Assembly: GCA_015069425.1 (NCBI GenBank)
Contig: SVIP01000004.1
Coordinates: 124,001-188,000 of the forward strand
Reading direction: 5' to 3'
From: Clostridiales bacterium
GTDB lineage: Bacteria; Bacillota; Clostridia; Christensenellales; Borkfalkiaceae
Length of the DNA stretch: 64,000 bases
Shown: positions 19,610 through 29,563 of the stretch, piece after piece
Layout: each line of letters starts with the position of its first letter
How positions within the stretch are numbered: the stretch's first letter is position 1
The notes under the pieces: model-generated
The model's input: only the letters and a program-made list of their open reading frames with translations
Database searches by the model: none
Told to the model about the DNA's origin: nothing
Program-made: the position numbers and the translations under genes

Positions 19610-20806
19610 GTGTTAAACATGAAAGAATTTGAACTTAAATACGGTTGTAACCCCAATCAAAAACCCGCAAAAATTTATATGGCTAATGGTAAAGAACTTC
19701 CCGTTACCATATTAAATGGTAGACCTGGATATATTAACTTTTTAGATGCGTTTAATTCTTGGCAATTAGTTAAAGAATTAAAAGAGGCAACGGGTAAGCC
19801 ATGTGCAACTTCTTTTAAGCACGTTAGTCCCGCAGGGGCTGCTGTAGGTGAAAAACTTTCTGAAGTTGAGAAGAAAGCGTGCTTTGTTGACGACATTGTC
19901 GGCTTAGACGATTCTCCTATTGCTTGTGCGTATGCAAGAGCAAGGGGAACGGATAGAATGAGTTCGTTTGGCGACTGGATTGCTCTTTCTGACCAATGTG
20001 ACGAAGTTACCGCAAACATTATTAAACGTGAGGTTTCTGACGGTATAATTGCACCGTCTTATTCGGAAAAAGCGCTTGAAATTTTAAAAGGAAAGAGAAA
20101 CGGTACGTATAACGTCGTTCAAATTGACGCTGATTATATTCCTGAAGAAAAGGAAACAAAACAAGTATTTGGCGTTAGTTTCGAACAAGGTAGAAACAAC
20201 TTTAAGATTGATAGAGAATTAGTTACTAAAGAAATAGTAACGGCAAACAAAAATATGCCAGAGAGCGCAGTGCAAGATTTAATCGTTGCTTTAATTACGT
20301 TAAAATATACACAGTCTAATTCGGTATGTTTTGCACATAACGGACAAGCAATTGGCGTCGGTGCAGGTCAACAATCAAGAATACACTGTACACGTTTAGC
20401 AGGTAGCAAAGCCGATAACTGGTTCTTGCGTCAAAGCGACAAGGTATTGAATTTACCTTTCTTGCCTACTCTTGGTAGACCAGACCGCAACAACGTTATT
20501 GATATTTATATCTCAGATGAATGTGAAGATCTTTTAGTTGAGGGTGTATGGCAAAAATATTTTACAGCAAAGCCCACTTTATTTACTAGAGAAGAAAAGA
20601 AAGCCGTTTTATCAAAAATTAGCGGAGTCGCTCTTGGCTCAGACGCTTTCTTCCCATTTAGCGACAATATTGAAAGAGCGGTTAAGAGCGGTGTAAGTTA
20701 TATTGCAGAGCCGGGCGGTTCGGTTAGAGATGACTTAGTAATCGAGGCTTGCGACAATAACGATATCGTTATGTCGTTTACGGGTATGAGATTATTCCAC
20801 CACTAA
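19610..20806 (+). CDS. Stand-alone AICAR formyltransferase (PurH C-domain-like/PurV)
   Basis: LKYGCNPNQKPAKIY, ATSFKHVSPAGAAVG, GAGQQSRIHCTRLAG; no MGS-like IMP cyclohydrolase N-domain. Confidence 0.9.
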   Translation: MLNMKEFELKYGCNPNQKPAKIYMANGKELPVTILNGRPGYINFLDAFNSWQLVKELKEATGKPCATSFKHVSPAGAAVGEKLSEVEKKACFVDDIVGLDDSPIACAYARARGTDRMSSFGDWIALSDQCDEVTANIIKREVSDGIIAPSYSEKALEILKGKRNGTYNVVQIDADYIPEEKETKQVFGVSFEQGRNNFKIDRELVTKEIVTANKNMPESAVQDLIVALITLKYTQSNSVCFAHNGQAIGVGAGQQSRIHCTRLAGSKADNWFLRQSDKVLNLPFLPTLGRPDRNNVIDIYISDECEDLLVEGVWQKYFTAKPTLFTREEKKAVLSKISGVALGSDAFFPFSDNIERAVKSGVSYIAEPGGSVRDDLVIEACDNNDIVMSFTGMRLFHH

Positions 20807-20821
20807 TAACGGAGATATAAA

Positions 20822-22093
20822 ATGAGAGTTTTAGTCGTAGGTAACGGCGGAAGAGAACACGCCATTATTCAAAGTTTAAAAAGAAGTAAAAAAATAAAAG
20901 AAATATACGCAATTGCAGGCAACGGCGGAATAGCAAACGACGCCATTACCGTGGATATGGACGTTAAAGCAGTAGATAAAGTCGCAGATTGGGCGGTGGA
21001 AAATAAAATTGATTTTGCTGTTGTTGCACCTGATGATCCATTGGTTTTGGGTGCGGTTAACCTTTTAGAAGAAAAAGGTATACCTTGTTTTGGACCTAGA
21101 AAGGAAGCGGCTATCATAGAAGGAAGTAAAATTTTCTCTAAAAACCTTATGAAAAAGTACGGTATTCCTACAGCTAATTACGAAACCTTTTCAGATATGC
21201 AATCAGCGTTTGACTATTTAGAAAAATGCGATATGCCTATCGTTGTAAAAGCCGACGGACTTGCACTCGGAAAAGGCGTAATTATTGCAAACACTCTTGC
21301 AGAGGCGAAAGATGCTGTAAAATCCATGATGGAAGATAAAGTGTTCGGTGCGTCTGGAAGTAACGTTGTTATTGAAGAATTTTTAACAGGACCTGAAGTT
21401 TCCGTTCTATCATTTACGGACGGCAAAACACTTGTTCCAATGATATCTTCAATGGACCATAAAAGAGCACTTGATAACGACGAAGGGTTAAATACGGGAG
21501 GTATGGGCACTGTTGCGCCAAACCCATATTATACTGAAAGTGTAGCAAAAGAATGTATGGAAAAAATATTCTTGCCTACTATGGAGGCAATGAATAAAGA
21601 GGGAAGAACCTTTAAGGGTTGCTTATATTTTGGTTTAATGCTTACCCCGAAAGGGCCAAAGGTAATAGAATATAATTGTCGTTTTGGTGATCCAGAAACA
21701 CAAGTTGTACTTCCTTTATTAAAGACTGACCTTTTTGAAATTATGCAAGCAGTAGCCCAAGAAAGATTGGCGGAAGTGGACGTTAAGTTTAAGAAAAAAT
21801 CCGCATGTTGCGTTATTATGGCAAGTAAGGGCTATCCTGAAAAGTATGAAAAGGGTTATGAAATAACCTTTAAAACGAGCAGAAAAAACGTTTTCGTTGC
21901 GGGTGCAAAACTTGATGGCGACAAACTATTAACTAATGGCGGAAGAGTTTTGGGTGTTACTGCCGTTTCGTTTAACTTAAAGCAAGCAATAAGAAAAGCC
22001 TATAAAAAGGTAAATAAAATAAATTTTGAAAACGCTTATTATAGAAAAGATATTGGTAAGCGCGCTCTTAAAGCATACGGAGAAGAAAGATAA
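20822..22093 (+). CDS. purD: Phosphoribosylamine-glycine ligase PurD
   Basis: VLVVGNGGREHAI, PIVVKADGLALGKGV, NTGGMGTVAP, RFGDPETQVVLP. Confidence 0.97.
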   Translation: MRVLVVGNGGREHAIIQSLKRSKKIKEIYAIAGNGGIANDAITVDMDVKAVDKVADWAVENKIDFAVVAPDDPLVLGAVNLLEEKGIPCFGPRKEAAIIEGSKIFSKNLMKKYGIPTANYETFSDMQSAFDYLEKCDMPIVVKADGLALGKGVIIANTLAEAKDAVKSMMEDKVFGASGSNVVIEEFLTGPEVSVLSFTDGKTLVPMISSMDHKRALDNDEGLNTGGMGTVAPNPYYTESVAKECMEKIFLPTMEAMNKEGRTFKGCLYFGLMLTPKGPKVIEYNCRFGDPETQVVLPLLKTDLFEIMQAVAQERLAEVDVKFKKKSACCVIMASKGYPEKYEKGYEITFKTSRKNVFVAGAKLDGDKLLTNGGRVLGVTAVSFNLKQAIRKAYKKVNKINFENAYYRKDIGKRALKAYGEER

Positions 22094-25000
22094 TGGTATT
22101 TAGAATTTACGTTGAAAAGAAAAGTGATTATGCGTTAGAAGCAAACGCATTAAAGAGCGAAATTAAAAATTTCTTAAAAATTAATGGTGTGGAAAGTCTT
22201 GCCGTTATAAACCGCTATGACGTGGAAGATATTGAAAAAGATTTGTTTAAAAAATGCATAAACGCAGTCTTTTCAGAACCACAAATAGACGATACTTACT
22301 ATTCGTTACCTAAAGCAGATTACATTTTTGCGGTTGAACCGTTACCAGGTCAATTTGACCAACGTGCGGATTCTGCTGCTCAATGTATTCAATTGTTTTC
22401 AGCAGGTAACCGCCCGATAGTAAAAACTGCTAAAGTGTACGCAATCAATGGTAAATTGACTGAAGAAGAACTTTTAGCCGTTAAAAAACACGTTATTAAC
22501 CCTGTGGAATGTAGAGAGGCTGACCTTGCGGAAAAGGACACGCTTGAAATCTCTTACGATTTGCCTGAAACAGTTGAAACTCTTAACGGCTTTAACGAAT
22601 ATGATGAAGATGCACTTAAGGTTTTCTTAAAAGACAAAGGGCTTGCAATGGATATTGATGACCTTAAGTTTTTGCAAGCATATTTTAGAAAAGAGGGCAG
22701 AAATCCTACCATAACTGAAATAAAGATGATTGATACTTATTGGTCTGATCACTGTCGTCATACTACTTTTTTAACGACTATTGAAAGCGTTGAATTTGAA
22801 GATGAACTTGCAGAAAAAATTTATAACGAATATATAGAAACTAGAAAAGAACTTGGCAGAACTAAACCTATTAATTTAATGGATTTAGCAACTATTGCGA
22901 CTAGATATCACAAGGCAACTGGTGCACTTCCTAAAATTGACGATTCAGAAGAAATCAATGCGTGTACCGTTAAAATTAAGGTAAACGTAGGTGGTGAAGA
23001 ACAAGACTGGTTGTTGCTATTTAAGAACGAAACACATAACCACCCAACGGAAATCGAGCCGTTTGGTGGTGCTGCAACTTGTATCGGTGGGGCAATCCGT
23101 GATCCGCTCTCTGGTAGAAGTTACGTTTATGCTGCAATGCGTGTTACAGGTGCTGGAAACCCCTTGAAATCTTTATCAGAAACAATTAAGGGTAAACTTC
23201 CACAAAGAAAAATCGTTACCACCGCTGCGAGCGGATATTCTTCTTATGGTAACCAAATTGGTCTTGCAACGGGCATAGTTGATGAAATTTATCACGAAGG
23301 ATACGTTGCAAAGCGTATGGAAATCGGTGCAGTTATTGCTGCTGCACCTGCTAAAAACGTACGCCGTGAAGTTCCTGCTAAAGGTGACGTGGTAATTTTA
23401 CTTGGCGGAAGAACAGGTAGAGACGGCTGTGGCGGTGCTACAGGCTCGTCTAAATCGCATAACTTAGAGTCGCTTGCATCTTGTGGTGCAGAAGTTCAAA
23501 AGGGTAATGCTCCAGAAGAGAGAAAACTTCAACGCTTATTTAGGAATGAAGAAGCGTCAAGACTTATAAAGCGCTGTAACGACTTTGGTGCGGGTGGTGT
23601 TTCGGTTGCAATCGGCGAACTTGCCGACGGGCTTAATATAGACCTTGACAAAGTTCCTAAAAAATACGACGGCTTAGACGGCACGGAACTTGCTATTAGT
23701 GAATCACAAGAAAGAATGGCGGTTGTGGTTGAAGAAAAAGATGCTAAGCGTTTTATGGAGCTTGCAACTAGTGAAAACTTAGAATCAACAATCGTAGCGA
23801 CTGTTACCGACGACAATAGACTAAAAATGACTTGGAAAGGAAACACTATTGTTGATATTTCAAGGGATTTCCTTAACTCTAACGGTGCGGAAAAGAAAAC
23901 GGCTGTTAAAGTTACAAAGCAAGAAATGGATAAAAAGGAAATTCCTAATGAGTTTATTGCAGGTGTAAAAGACCTTGCAACCGACCTTAACGTATGTTCA
24001 AAGCGTGGATTGTCTGAAAGATTTGACTCTACGATAGGTGCGGGCACTGTGCTTATGCCGTTTGGTGGTAAAAACCAACGCACTCCTATTCAAGCCATGG
24101 TTAATAAAGTTTCAGTTGAAAACGGAGATACAGACACTTGTTCGTTTATGAGTTGGGGATATAACCCGTTCGTATCCGAAAAGAGTCCGCTTTACGGAGG
24201 ATATTACGCAGTTATAGAAAGTGTATGTAAGCTTATTGCAACAGGTGCAACCTTTGACGATACTTACCTCACTTTCCAAGAATATTTTGAGAAACCTAAC
24301 AAAGACAGTGCTCGTTGGGGCAAACCTTGTTCAGCACTTTTAGGTGCTTTCCGTGCTCAGAGAGAACTTAAACTCTCCGCAATCGGTGGTAAGGACAGTA
24401 TGAGTGGTTCATTTGAAAATATCGACGTTCCACCAACACTCGTTTCATTTGCCGTAACTACGGATAATCTTGATAGGGTTGTATCTCCGGAATTTAAAAA
24501 GACAAACAGCAAAGTTGTATTATTAAAGGCTAAAAAGACGGCGGACGGTCTTATTGATACTTCGGATTTAATTGAAAATTTCCGCTTGCTCGAAAATCTA
24601 AACGCACAAAAGAAAATTCTTTCTTGTTATACGGTAACCTTTGGTGGTGTTGCAGAGGCTGTTATGAAAATGGCTTTCGGTAACGGTATCGGCTTTGAGT
24701 TTGAAAATCTTTCACTTGAAGAAATTTTTGGATACAACTACGGTGCGTTCGTTGTAGAATTAGAAGAGGGGGCAAGCCTTGATAAGGCTATTTCACTCGG
24801 TACAACAACAAATGCGCAAACGTTAAAATATAATGGCGAAGAAATTTCTCTCTCTGTTCTTTTAGGAGAGTATGAAGATAAACTTGAAAGCGTGTTTAAG
24901 TGCAATGACGTGGAAAGCTCAAACGGAGAAATTCCTGAAATTGCTTATTCTGTAAACGATTGGAAATTATCACCCACAAAGTTTGCTAAGCCAAGAGTTT

Positions 25001-25782
25001 TAGTTCCTGTATTCCCAGGCACTAACTGCGAATACGATACTAAAAAGGCTTTTGCTCGTGCTGGTGCAGACGTTGACATTTTCGTAATCAAGAATTTAGT
25101 AGACGTTAAAGAATCTGTTGAGGTTTTTGCAAACAAGATTAAAGAAAGTCAAATCATATTCGTTCCGGGCGGATTCTCTGGTGGTGACGAACCAGACGGC
25201 TCTGGTAAGTTTATAACTGCGTTCTTTAGAAACAAAGCAATTAAAGAGAATGTTACTGAACTTTTAGAAGTAAGAGATGGATTAATGGGTGGTATCTGTA
25301 ACGGTTTCCAAGCGCTTATCAAGTTAGGGCTTGTTCCGTACGGCAGAATAACTGATGAAGTTACTCTAGATATGCCGACACTCACCTTTAATACGATTGC
25401 AAGACACCAGTCAATGCTCGTTAGAACGAGAATTGCATCAAATAAGTCACCATGGCTCATGGGTATGCAAGTGGGTGATATAGTTACTGTTCCTATTTCA
25501 CACGGCGAAGGTAGATTTATTGCTCCCGATGCGGTTATAAGTGAACTTATTAAAAACGGTCAGGTTGCAACTCAGTACGTTGATGCGGACGGTAAACCAA
25601 CTTATGACGTTAAATATAATCCTAACAATTCAATTTTTGCTATTGAGGGTATTACCTCTCCAGACGGCAGAGTATTCGGTAAGATGGGACACTCAGAAAG
25701 AACTGGCAATGGTTTATACAAGAACGTTTTAGGTAATTATGATATTAAGATGTTTGAATCAGCGGTTAAATACTTCAAATAA
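22093..25782 (+). CDS. purL: Phosphoribosylformylglycinamidine synthase, single-chain PurL with glutaminase domain
   Basis: FGAM synthase domains plus C-terminal class I amidotransferase ([21 protein letters not shown]). Confidence 0.96.
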   Translation: MVFRIYVEKKSDYALEANALKSEIKNFLKINGVESLAVINRYDVEDIEKDLFKKCINAVFSEPQIDDTYYSLPKADYIFAVEPLPGQFDQRADSAAQCIQLFSAGNRPIVKTAKVYAINGKLTEEELLAVKKHVINPVECREADLAEKDTLEISYDLPETVETLNGFNEYDEDALKVFLKDKGLAMDIDDLKFLQAYFRKEGRNPTITEIKMIDTYWSDHCRHTTFLTTIESVEFEDELAEKIYNEYIETRKELGRTKPINLMDLATIATRYHKATGALPKIDDSEEINACTVKIKVNVGGEEQDWLLLFKNETHNHPTEIEPFGGAATCIGGAIRDPLSGRSYVYAAMRVTGAGNPLKSLSETIKGKLPQRKIVTTAASGYSSYGNQIGLATGIVDEIYHEGYVAKRMEIGAVIAAAPAKNVRREVPAKGDVVILLGGRTGRDGCGGATGSSKSHNLESLASCGAEVQKGNAPEERKLQRLFRNEEASRLIKRCNDFGAGGVSVAIGELADGLNIDLDKVPKKYDGLDGTELAISESQERMAVVVEEKDAKRFMELATSENLESTIVATVTDDNRLKMTWKGNTIVDISRDFLNSNGAEKKTAVKVTKQEMDKKEIPNEFIAGVKDLATDLNVCSKRGLSERFDSTIGAGTVLMPFGGKNQRTPIQAMVNKVSVENGDTDTCSFMSWGYNPFVSEKSPLYGGYYAVIESVCKLIATGATFDDTYLTFQEYFEKPNKDSARWGKPCSALLGAFRAQRELKLSAIGGKDSMSGSFENIDVPPTLVSFAVTTDNLDRVVSPEFKKTNSKVVLLKAKKTADGLIDTSDLIENFRLLENLNAQKKILSCYTVTFGGVAEAVMKMAFGNGIGFEFENLSLEEIFGYNYGAFVVELEEGASLDKAISLGTTTNAQTLKYNGEEISLSVLLGEYEDKLESVFKCNDVESSNGEIPEIAYSVNDWKLSPTKFAKPRVLVPVFPGTNCEYDTKKAFARAGADVDIFVIKNLVDVKESVEVFANKIKESQIIFVPGGFSGGDEPDGSGKFITAFFRNKAIKENVTELLEVRDGLMGGICNGFQALIKLGLVPYGRITDEVTLDMPTLTFNTIARHQSMLVRTRIASNKSPWLMGMQVGDIVTVPISHGEGRFIAPDAVISELIKNGQVATQYVDADGKPTYDVKYNPNNSIFAIEGITSPDGRVFGKMGHSERTGNGLYKNVLGNYDIKMFESAVKYFK

Positions 25783-25796
25783 TTAGGAGAAAAAAG

Positions 25797-27470
25797 ATGG
25801 GGTATAAAAGCGATATTGAGATTGCGCAAAGCGTAACACCAGAGCATATATTAAAGATTGCAGAGTACGCTGGGGTAGACAATAAGTATATTGAGCAGTA
25901 TGGTAACTATAAAGCAAAGGTGGATTTGTCTTTGCTTAAAGAAAGTAAACGTAAAAACGGTAAACTTATTTTAGTTACTGCAATTACGCCAACGCCCGCA
26001 GGCGAAGGCAAGACCACTACGACTATCGGTCTTGCAGACGGATTAAAGAGAATTGGTAAAAACGTAGTAGTTGCTCTTCGTGAGCCATCACTTGGACCCG
26101 TGTTCGGTGTTAAGGGCGGTGCCGCAGGTGGTGGATATGCACAAGTAATTCCGATGGAAGATATAAATCTTCATTTTACTGGCGATTTTCACGCAATTGG
26201 TGCGGCAAACAACTTGCTTGCCGCTATGCTTGATAACCATATTTATCAAGGAAACGCCCTAAATATAGACCCTAGAAAAATCACTTGGAAGAGATGCGTG
26301 GATATGAACGACCGTCAACTTCGTTTTGTTGTGGACGGGCTTGGTGGAAAGGTAAACGGTGTTCCGAGAGAGGACGGTTATGATATTACCGTCGCATCTG
26401 AAATTATGGCGGTGCTTTGTTTATCTTCGTCTATCACTGATCTAAAGAATAGACTATCTAACATTATCGTCGGCTATACTTACGATGATAAGCCTGTTAC
26501 GGCAGGGCAATTAAACGCACAAGGGGCAATGACGGCGCTCTTAAAAGATGCGTTAAAACCAAACTTGGTACAAACTCTTGAGGGTACTCCTGCGTTCGTG
26601 CACGGCGGTCCGTTTGCTAACATTGCACACGGTTGTAACTCTGTTATCGCTACTAAAATGGCGTTAAAACTTGGGGATTACGCCGTTACAGAGGCGGGCT
26701 TTGGTGCAGATTTAGGTGCGGAAAAATTCCTAGATATTAAGTGCCGTTTGGCGGGATTAAAACCTGATGCGGTAGTTATTGTTGCAACCATTAGAGCATT
26801 AAAAATGCACGGTGGACTTGCTAAGAGCGAACTTAATAGCGAAGATTTGACGGCTCTTGAAAAGGGATTACCAAATTTACTTCGCCACGTTCATAATATT
26901 AAAGACGTTTATAAACTTCCATCAGTTGTTGCGGTAAACCGTTTCCCAACTGATACTGATAAGGAAATTGAATTAGTTATCGAAAAATGCAAAGAGCTTG
27001 GCGTAAACGTTGTTTTATCCACCGTTTGGGCAGACGGGGGCAAGGGCGGAGAGGCTTTGGCAGAAGAAGTTGTTAAACTTTGCGAAAAGCAAAACGACTT
27101 TACTTTTAGTTACGAGTCAAATTTAACTATTAAAGAAAAAATAAATAGCGTTGCGACAAAAGTTTACGGTGGCGACGGAGTGATATTTACTCCCGAAGCG
27201 GAAAAGCAAATAGCAAATTTAGAAAATTTAGGCTTTGGCGATATGCCCGTTTGTATCGCAAAAACACAGTATTCTTTCTCTGATGATATGACTAAACTTG
27301 GTGCACCGAGTGGCTTTAAAATAACCGTTCGTTCGTTAAAGGTCTCGGCTGGCGCAGGCTTTATCGTTGTTTTAACGGGAAATATAATGACTATGCCAGG
27401 ACTTCCCAAAGTTCCCGCAGCCGAAAAAATTGACGTTTCCGAAGATGGAATTATTACTGGACTTTTCTAA
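25797..27470 (+). CDS. fhs: Formate-tetrahydrofolate ligase
   Basis: [58 protein letters not shown]. Confidence 0.97.
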   Translation: MGYKSDIEIAQSVTPEHILKIAEYAGVDNKYIEQYGNYKAKVDLSLLKESKRKNGKLILVTAITPTPAGEGKTTTTIGLADGLKRIGKNVVVALREPSLGPVFGVKGGAAGGGYAQVIPMEDINLHFTGDFHAIGAANNLLAAMLDNHIYQGNALNIDPRKITWKRCVDMNDRQLRFVVDGLGGKVNGVPREDGYDITVASEIMAVLCLSSSITDLKNRLSNIIVGYTYDDKPVTAGQLNAQGAMTALLKDALKPNLVQTLEGTPAFVHGGPFANIAHGCNSVIATKMALKLGDYAVTEAGFGADLGAEKFLDIKCRLAGLKPDAVVIVATIRALKMHGGLAKSELNSEDLTALEKGLPNLLRHVHNIKDVYKLPSVVAVNRFPTDTDKEIELVIEKCKELGVNVVLSTVWADGGKGGEALAEEVVKLCEKQNDFTFSYESNLTIKEKINSVATKVYGGDGVIFTPEAEKQIANLENLGFGDMPVCIAKTQYSFSDDMTKLGAPSGFKITVRSLKVSAGAGFIVVLTGNIMTMPGLPKVPAAEKIDVSEDGIITGLF

Positions 27471-27484
27471 AAATAACAAAATAA

Positions 27485-27774
27485 TAAAACAAAAACACCT
27501 GTCATGCCGACAGGTGTTTCATTTATTTAGTTTGTAGTGCAATTTTTACTTTGCGTATATGCCCGATTTTAGTTATTTTTAATAGGGGATACGCATTCCT
27601 TTCAAACCTTTCTTTCGCCTTTCACCTTCTTTACGATGCTTGCGACTCTTTGCGTTTTTTAATTTCCCTTATTAAAATTAACACTCGGGTGCTTTGATAT
27701 TTCGTTTTCACTATTCATTGGTCCGCACCCCCTTGGATAGATTTTCGCTCTTTCCACTCCTTATCTTTATTTTC
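27485..27774 (-). ncRNA. Candidate independent structured non-coding RNA, family unassigned
   Basis: Minus strand: TTGACA-17-TATGCT promoter, purine-rich RNA with several nested complementary helices, terminal hairpin cacctgtc-ggcat-gacaggtg followed by tttttgtttt; no plausible long CDS. Confidence 0.65.
27493..27519. terminator. Bidirectional terminator (fhs on +, ncRNA candidate on -)
   Basis: aaacacctgtc-atgcc-gacaggtgttt; T-rich tract on the minus-strand 3' side. Confidence 0.8.
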
Positions 27775-27780
27775 ACCTAG

Positions 27781-27809
27781 AGCATAACACGGATAGGGCG
27801 TTTTGTCAA
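27781..27809 (-). promoter_or_regulatory. Promoter of ncRNA candidate
   Basis: Minus strand TTGACA (27809-27804), 17-nt spacer, TATGCT (27786-27781). Confidence 0.8.
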
Positions 27810-27853
27810 TATGTTTTTAAAAAATTTAATTAAGAAAATTTTTCATAAACCCC

Positions 27854-27882
27854 TTGTCGAGATTGCTTTTTTATAGTATAAT
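27854..27882 (+). promoter_or_regulatory. Promoter abutting the ATP-grasp gene start (leaderless candidate)
   Basis: TTGTCG-17-TATAAT, then aaaattt and ATG at 27890. Confidence 0.65.
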
Positions 27883-27889
27883 AAAATTT

Positions 27890-28780
27890 ATGGAGAAAAA
27901 AAAGAAAGGCTTGATATTTGTTAATCCCTATTTAGTACCAAAAGAAAGTATTTATCAAGCTGAAAGGTTAAAAGAAGAATTTAATAATTTAGGCGTGGAT
28001 ATAGAGATAGTCTCCGACGGCTGTTTTAGGGTGGTAATGGACGGGGATAAAACAAATATAGATTTAACCGCTTCCGATTTTGCAGTTTATCTTGACAAGG
28101 ATAAGTATTTATCGGAAATTTTAGAAAAAGGCGGACTAAGGCTTTTTAATAAACACCAAGCAGTGCGTGTGTGTGACGATAAGGCACAAACCTATATTGC
28201 CTTAGCGGGAAATGGAATAAAGTTCCCCAAGACAATTTTTGGTGCGCTATGCTATAGCGACAGTTTAAAATTAAAAGAAGAGTGGGCGAATATAATTATA
28301 GATGAGCTGTCTTTCCCACTTGTCGTTAAAGAAAGTTACGGTTCAATGGGAAAAGGCGTTTATTTGGTAAACGATAAAGAAGAACTTTTATCTGTTATGG
28401 AAAAAGTTAAAACGAAGCCACATCTTTTTCAAGAATACATTGCTCACAGAAAAGGGGTGGATGTACGTGTTATCGTTATAGGCGGAAGAGAGGTTGCGTC
28501 AATGGAGAGAAGAAATGAAAATGATTTCCGCTCTAACGTGGCGCAAGGCGGTAGTGGAGTAAAGGTTGAGATTTCTGAAAAGTTTAGAATTGTTGCAGAA
28601 AGTGTGGCGGAAATTTTAGAATTAGATTATTGCGGTGTGGATTTATTGTATGGCGAAAATAATGAGCCTATAGTTTGTGAAGTCAACTCCAACGCCTTTA
28701 TAGGTGGAATTGAACAAGCAACAGGTGTAAACGTCGCTAAAAAATACGCAGAACACATCTTTAATACAATATATAAATAG
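27890..28780 (+). CDS. RimK-like ATP-grasp ligase
   Basis: FPLVVKESYGSMGKGVYLV, FQEYIAHRKGVDVRVIVIGG, CGVDLLYGENNEPIVCEVNSNAF; start corrected from track TTG 27854 (which is the -35 box) to ATG 27890. Confidence 0.9.
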   Translation: MEKKKKGLIFVNPYLVPKESIYQAERLKEEFNNLGVDIEIVSDGCFRVVMDGDKTNIDLTASDFAVYLDKDKYLSEILEKGGLRLFNKHQAVRVCDDKAQTYIALAGNGIKFPKTIFGALCYSDSLKLKEEWANIIIDELSFPLVVKESYGSMGKGVYLVNDKEELLSVMEKVKTKPHLFQEYIAHRKGVDVRVIVIGGREVASMERRNENDFRSNVAQGGSGVKVEISEKFRIVAESVAEILELDYCGVDLLYGENNEPIVCEVNSNAFIGGIEQATGVNVAKKYAEHIFNTIYK

Positions 28781-28874
28781 TATAAAATTTAAATAATAGA
28801 GAAAAATATGCATAGAAGAGTATTCTATGCTTTTTTATTATCAAAAAATATTTTTAATTTTTTTTAAAAAACCC

Positions 28875-28902
28875 TTGACAAAAAATAAAATTGATGTATA
28901 AT
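28875..28902 (+). promoter_or_regulatory. hsp20 promoter
   Basis: TTGACA-16-TATAAT. Confidence 0.8.
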
Positions 28903-28906
28903 AAAA

Positions 28907-28956
28907 TTAGCAGTCAACACAAGAGAGTGCTAACACTCAAATCAAAAGAGTGCTAA
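28907..28956 (+). promoter_or_regulatory. Two overlapping CIRCE (HrcA) operators
   Basis: TTAGCAGTC-aacacaaga-GAGTGCTAA (28907-28933) and ctaACACTC-aaatcaaaa-GAGTGCTAA (28930-28956), each 9-9-9. Confidence 0.85.
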
Positions 28957-28989
28957 TAATAAAAAATAAATTAAAAAGGAGAATATATT

Positions 28990-29412
28990 ATGAGAAATTA
29001 TTTAAGTAGAAGAAACAACGATTTATCGTTCGGTAGATTTTTTGACGATGCGTTCGACGATTTTTTTAAGCCTGTTTTTTATGGCGTTAAAGAATGTTCA
29101 ATGAAAACAGATATTAAAGAAACGGAGAATGGATATGAACTTATGGTAGATATGCCGGGATTTGAAAAAAAGGATATTAATTTATCGTTAAATAACGGCT
29201 ATTTGACGGTTGAAGCAAAAAGAGAAGAAAAGGAAGAAAACGATAACTTTGTTAGAAGAGAGAGAAACTTTTCTTGCTCTAGAAGTTTTTACGTTGGGGA
29301 GGAGGTAACAGAAGAAGATATTAAAGCCAAATACAATAATGGTACGCTTTCACTTGCGGTTCCAAAAAAAGATAGAAAAGTATTGCCCAAGAGAAATATT
29401 GAAATTGAATAG
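28990..29412 (+). CDS. Hsp20/alpha-crystallin family small heat shock protein
   Basis: Alpha-crystallin domain ETENGYELMVDMPGFEKKDINLSLNNGYLTVEAKRE. Confidence 0.95.
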   Translation: MRNYLSRRNNDLSFGRFFDDAFDDFFKPVFYGVKECSMKTDIKETENGYELMVDMPGFEKKDINLSLNNGYLTVEAKREEKEENDNFVRRERNFSCSRSFYVGEEVTEEDIKAKYNNGTLSLAVPKKDRKVLPKRNIEIE

Positions 29413-29413
29413 C

Positions 29414-29455
29414 AATAATCCGACCAAAGCAACCGCTTTGGTCGGATTATTTTTT
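29414..29455 (+). terminator. Intrinsic terminator after hsp20
   Basis: aataatccgaccaaagc-aacc-gctttggtcggattatttttt. Confidence 0.9.
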
Positions 29456-29483
29456 AAATTTATAAATAAATCACTAAAATAAG

Positions 29484-29511
29484 TTGACTTTTAGCGTTTA
29501 CTGATTATAAT
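29484..29511 (+). promoter_or_regulatory. htpG promoter
   Basis: TTGACT-16-TATAAT. Confidence 0.75.
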
Positions 29512-29516
29512 ATATT

Positions 29517-29543
29517 TTAGCACTTGAGCAAAGAGAGTGCTAA
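29517..29543 (+). promoter_or_regulatory. CIRCE operator upstream of htpG
   Basis: TTAGCACTT-gagcaaaga-GAGTGCTAA. Confidence 0.92.
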
Positions 29544-29563
29544 ATTAAAACGGAGATGAAAAA

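Noticed and set aside
23529-24083. 184-aa antisense ORF inside purL
   Set aside because: Lies fully opposite a well-supported purL; low-complexity Ser/Leu-rich translation typical of antisense frames, no start signals
27493-27519. Hairpin only as fhs terminator
   Set aside because: The stronger T tract is on the minus-strand side, and a promoter pointing toward it lies about 265-290 nt away, so a plus-only role explains it less well
27485-27774. tmRNA, RNase P RNA, SRP RNA or 6S RNA as identity of the ncRNA candidate
   Set aside because: No tRNA-like acceptor/tag, no GAGGAAAGUC-type P4 segment, no SRP domain IV (GGUCAGG...GGAAGCAGC-like) and no single long 6S hairpin could be found by eye; formal Infernal search still needed
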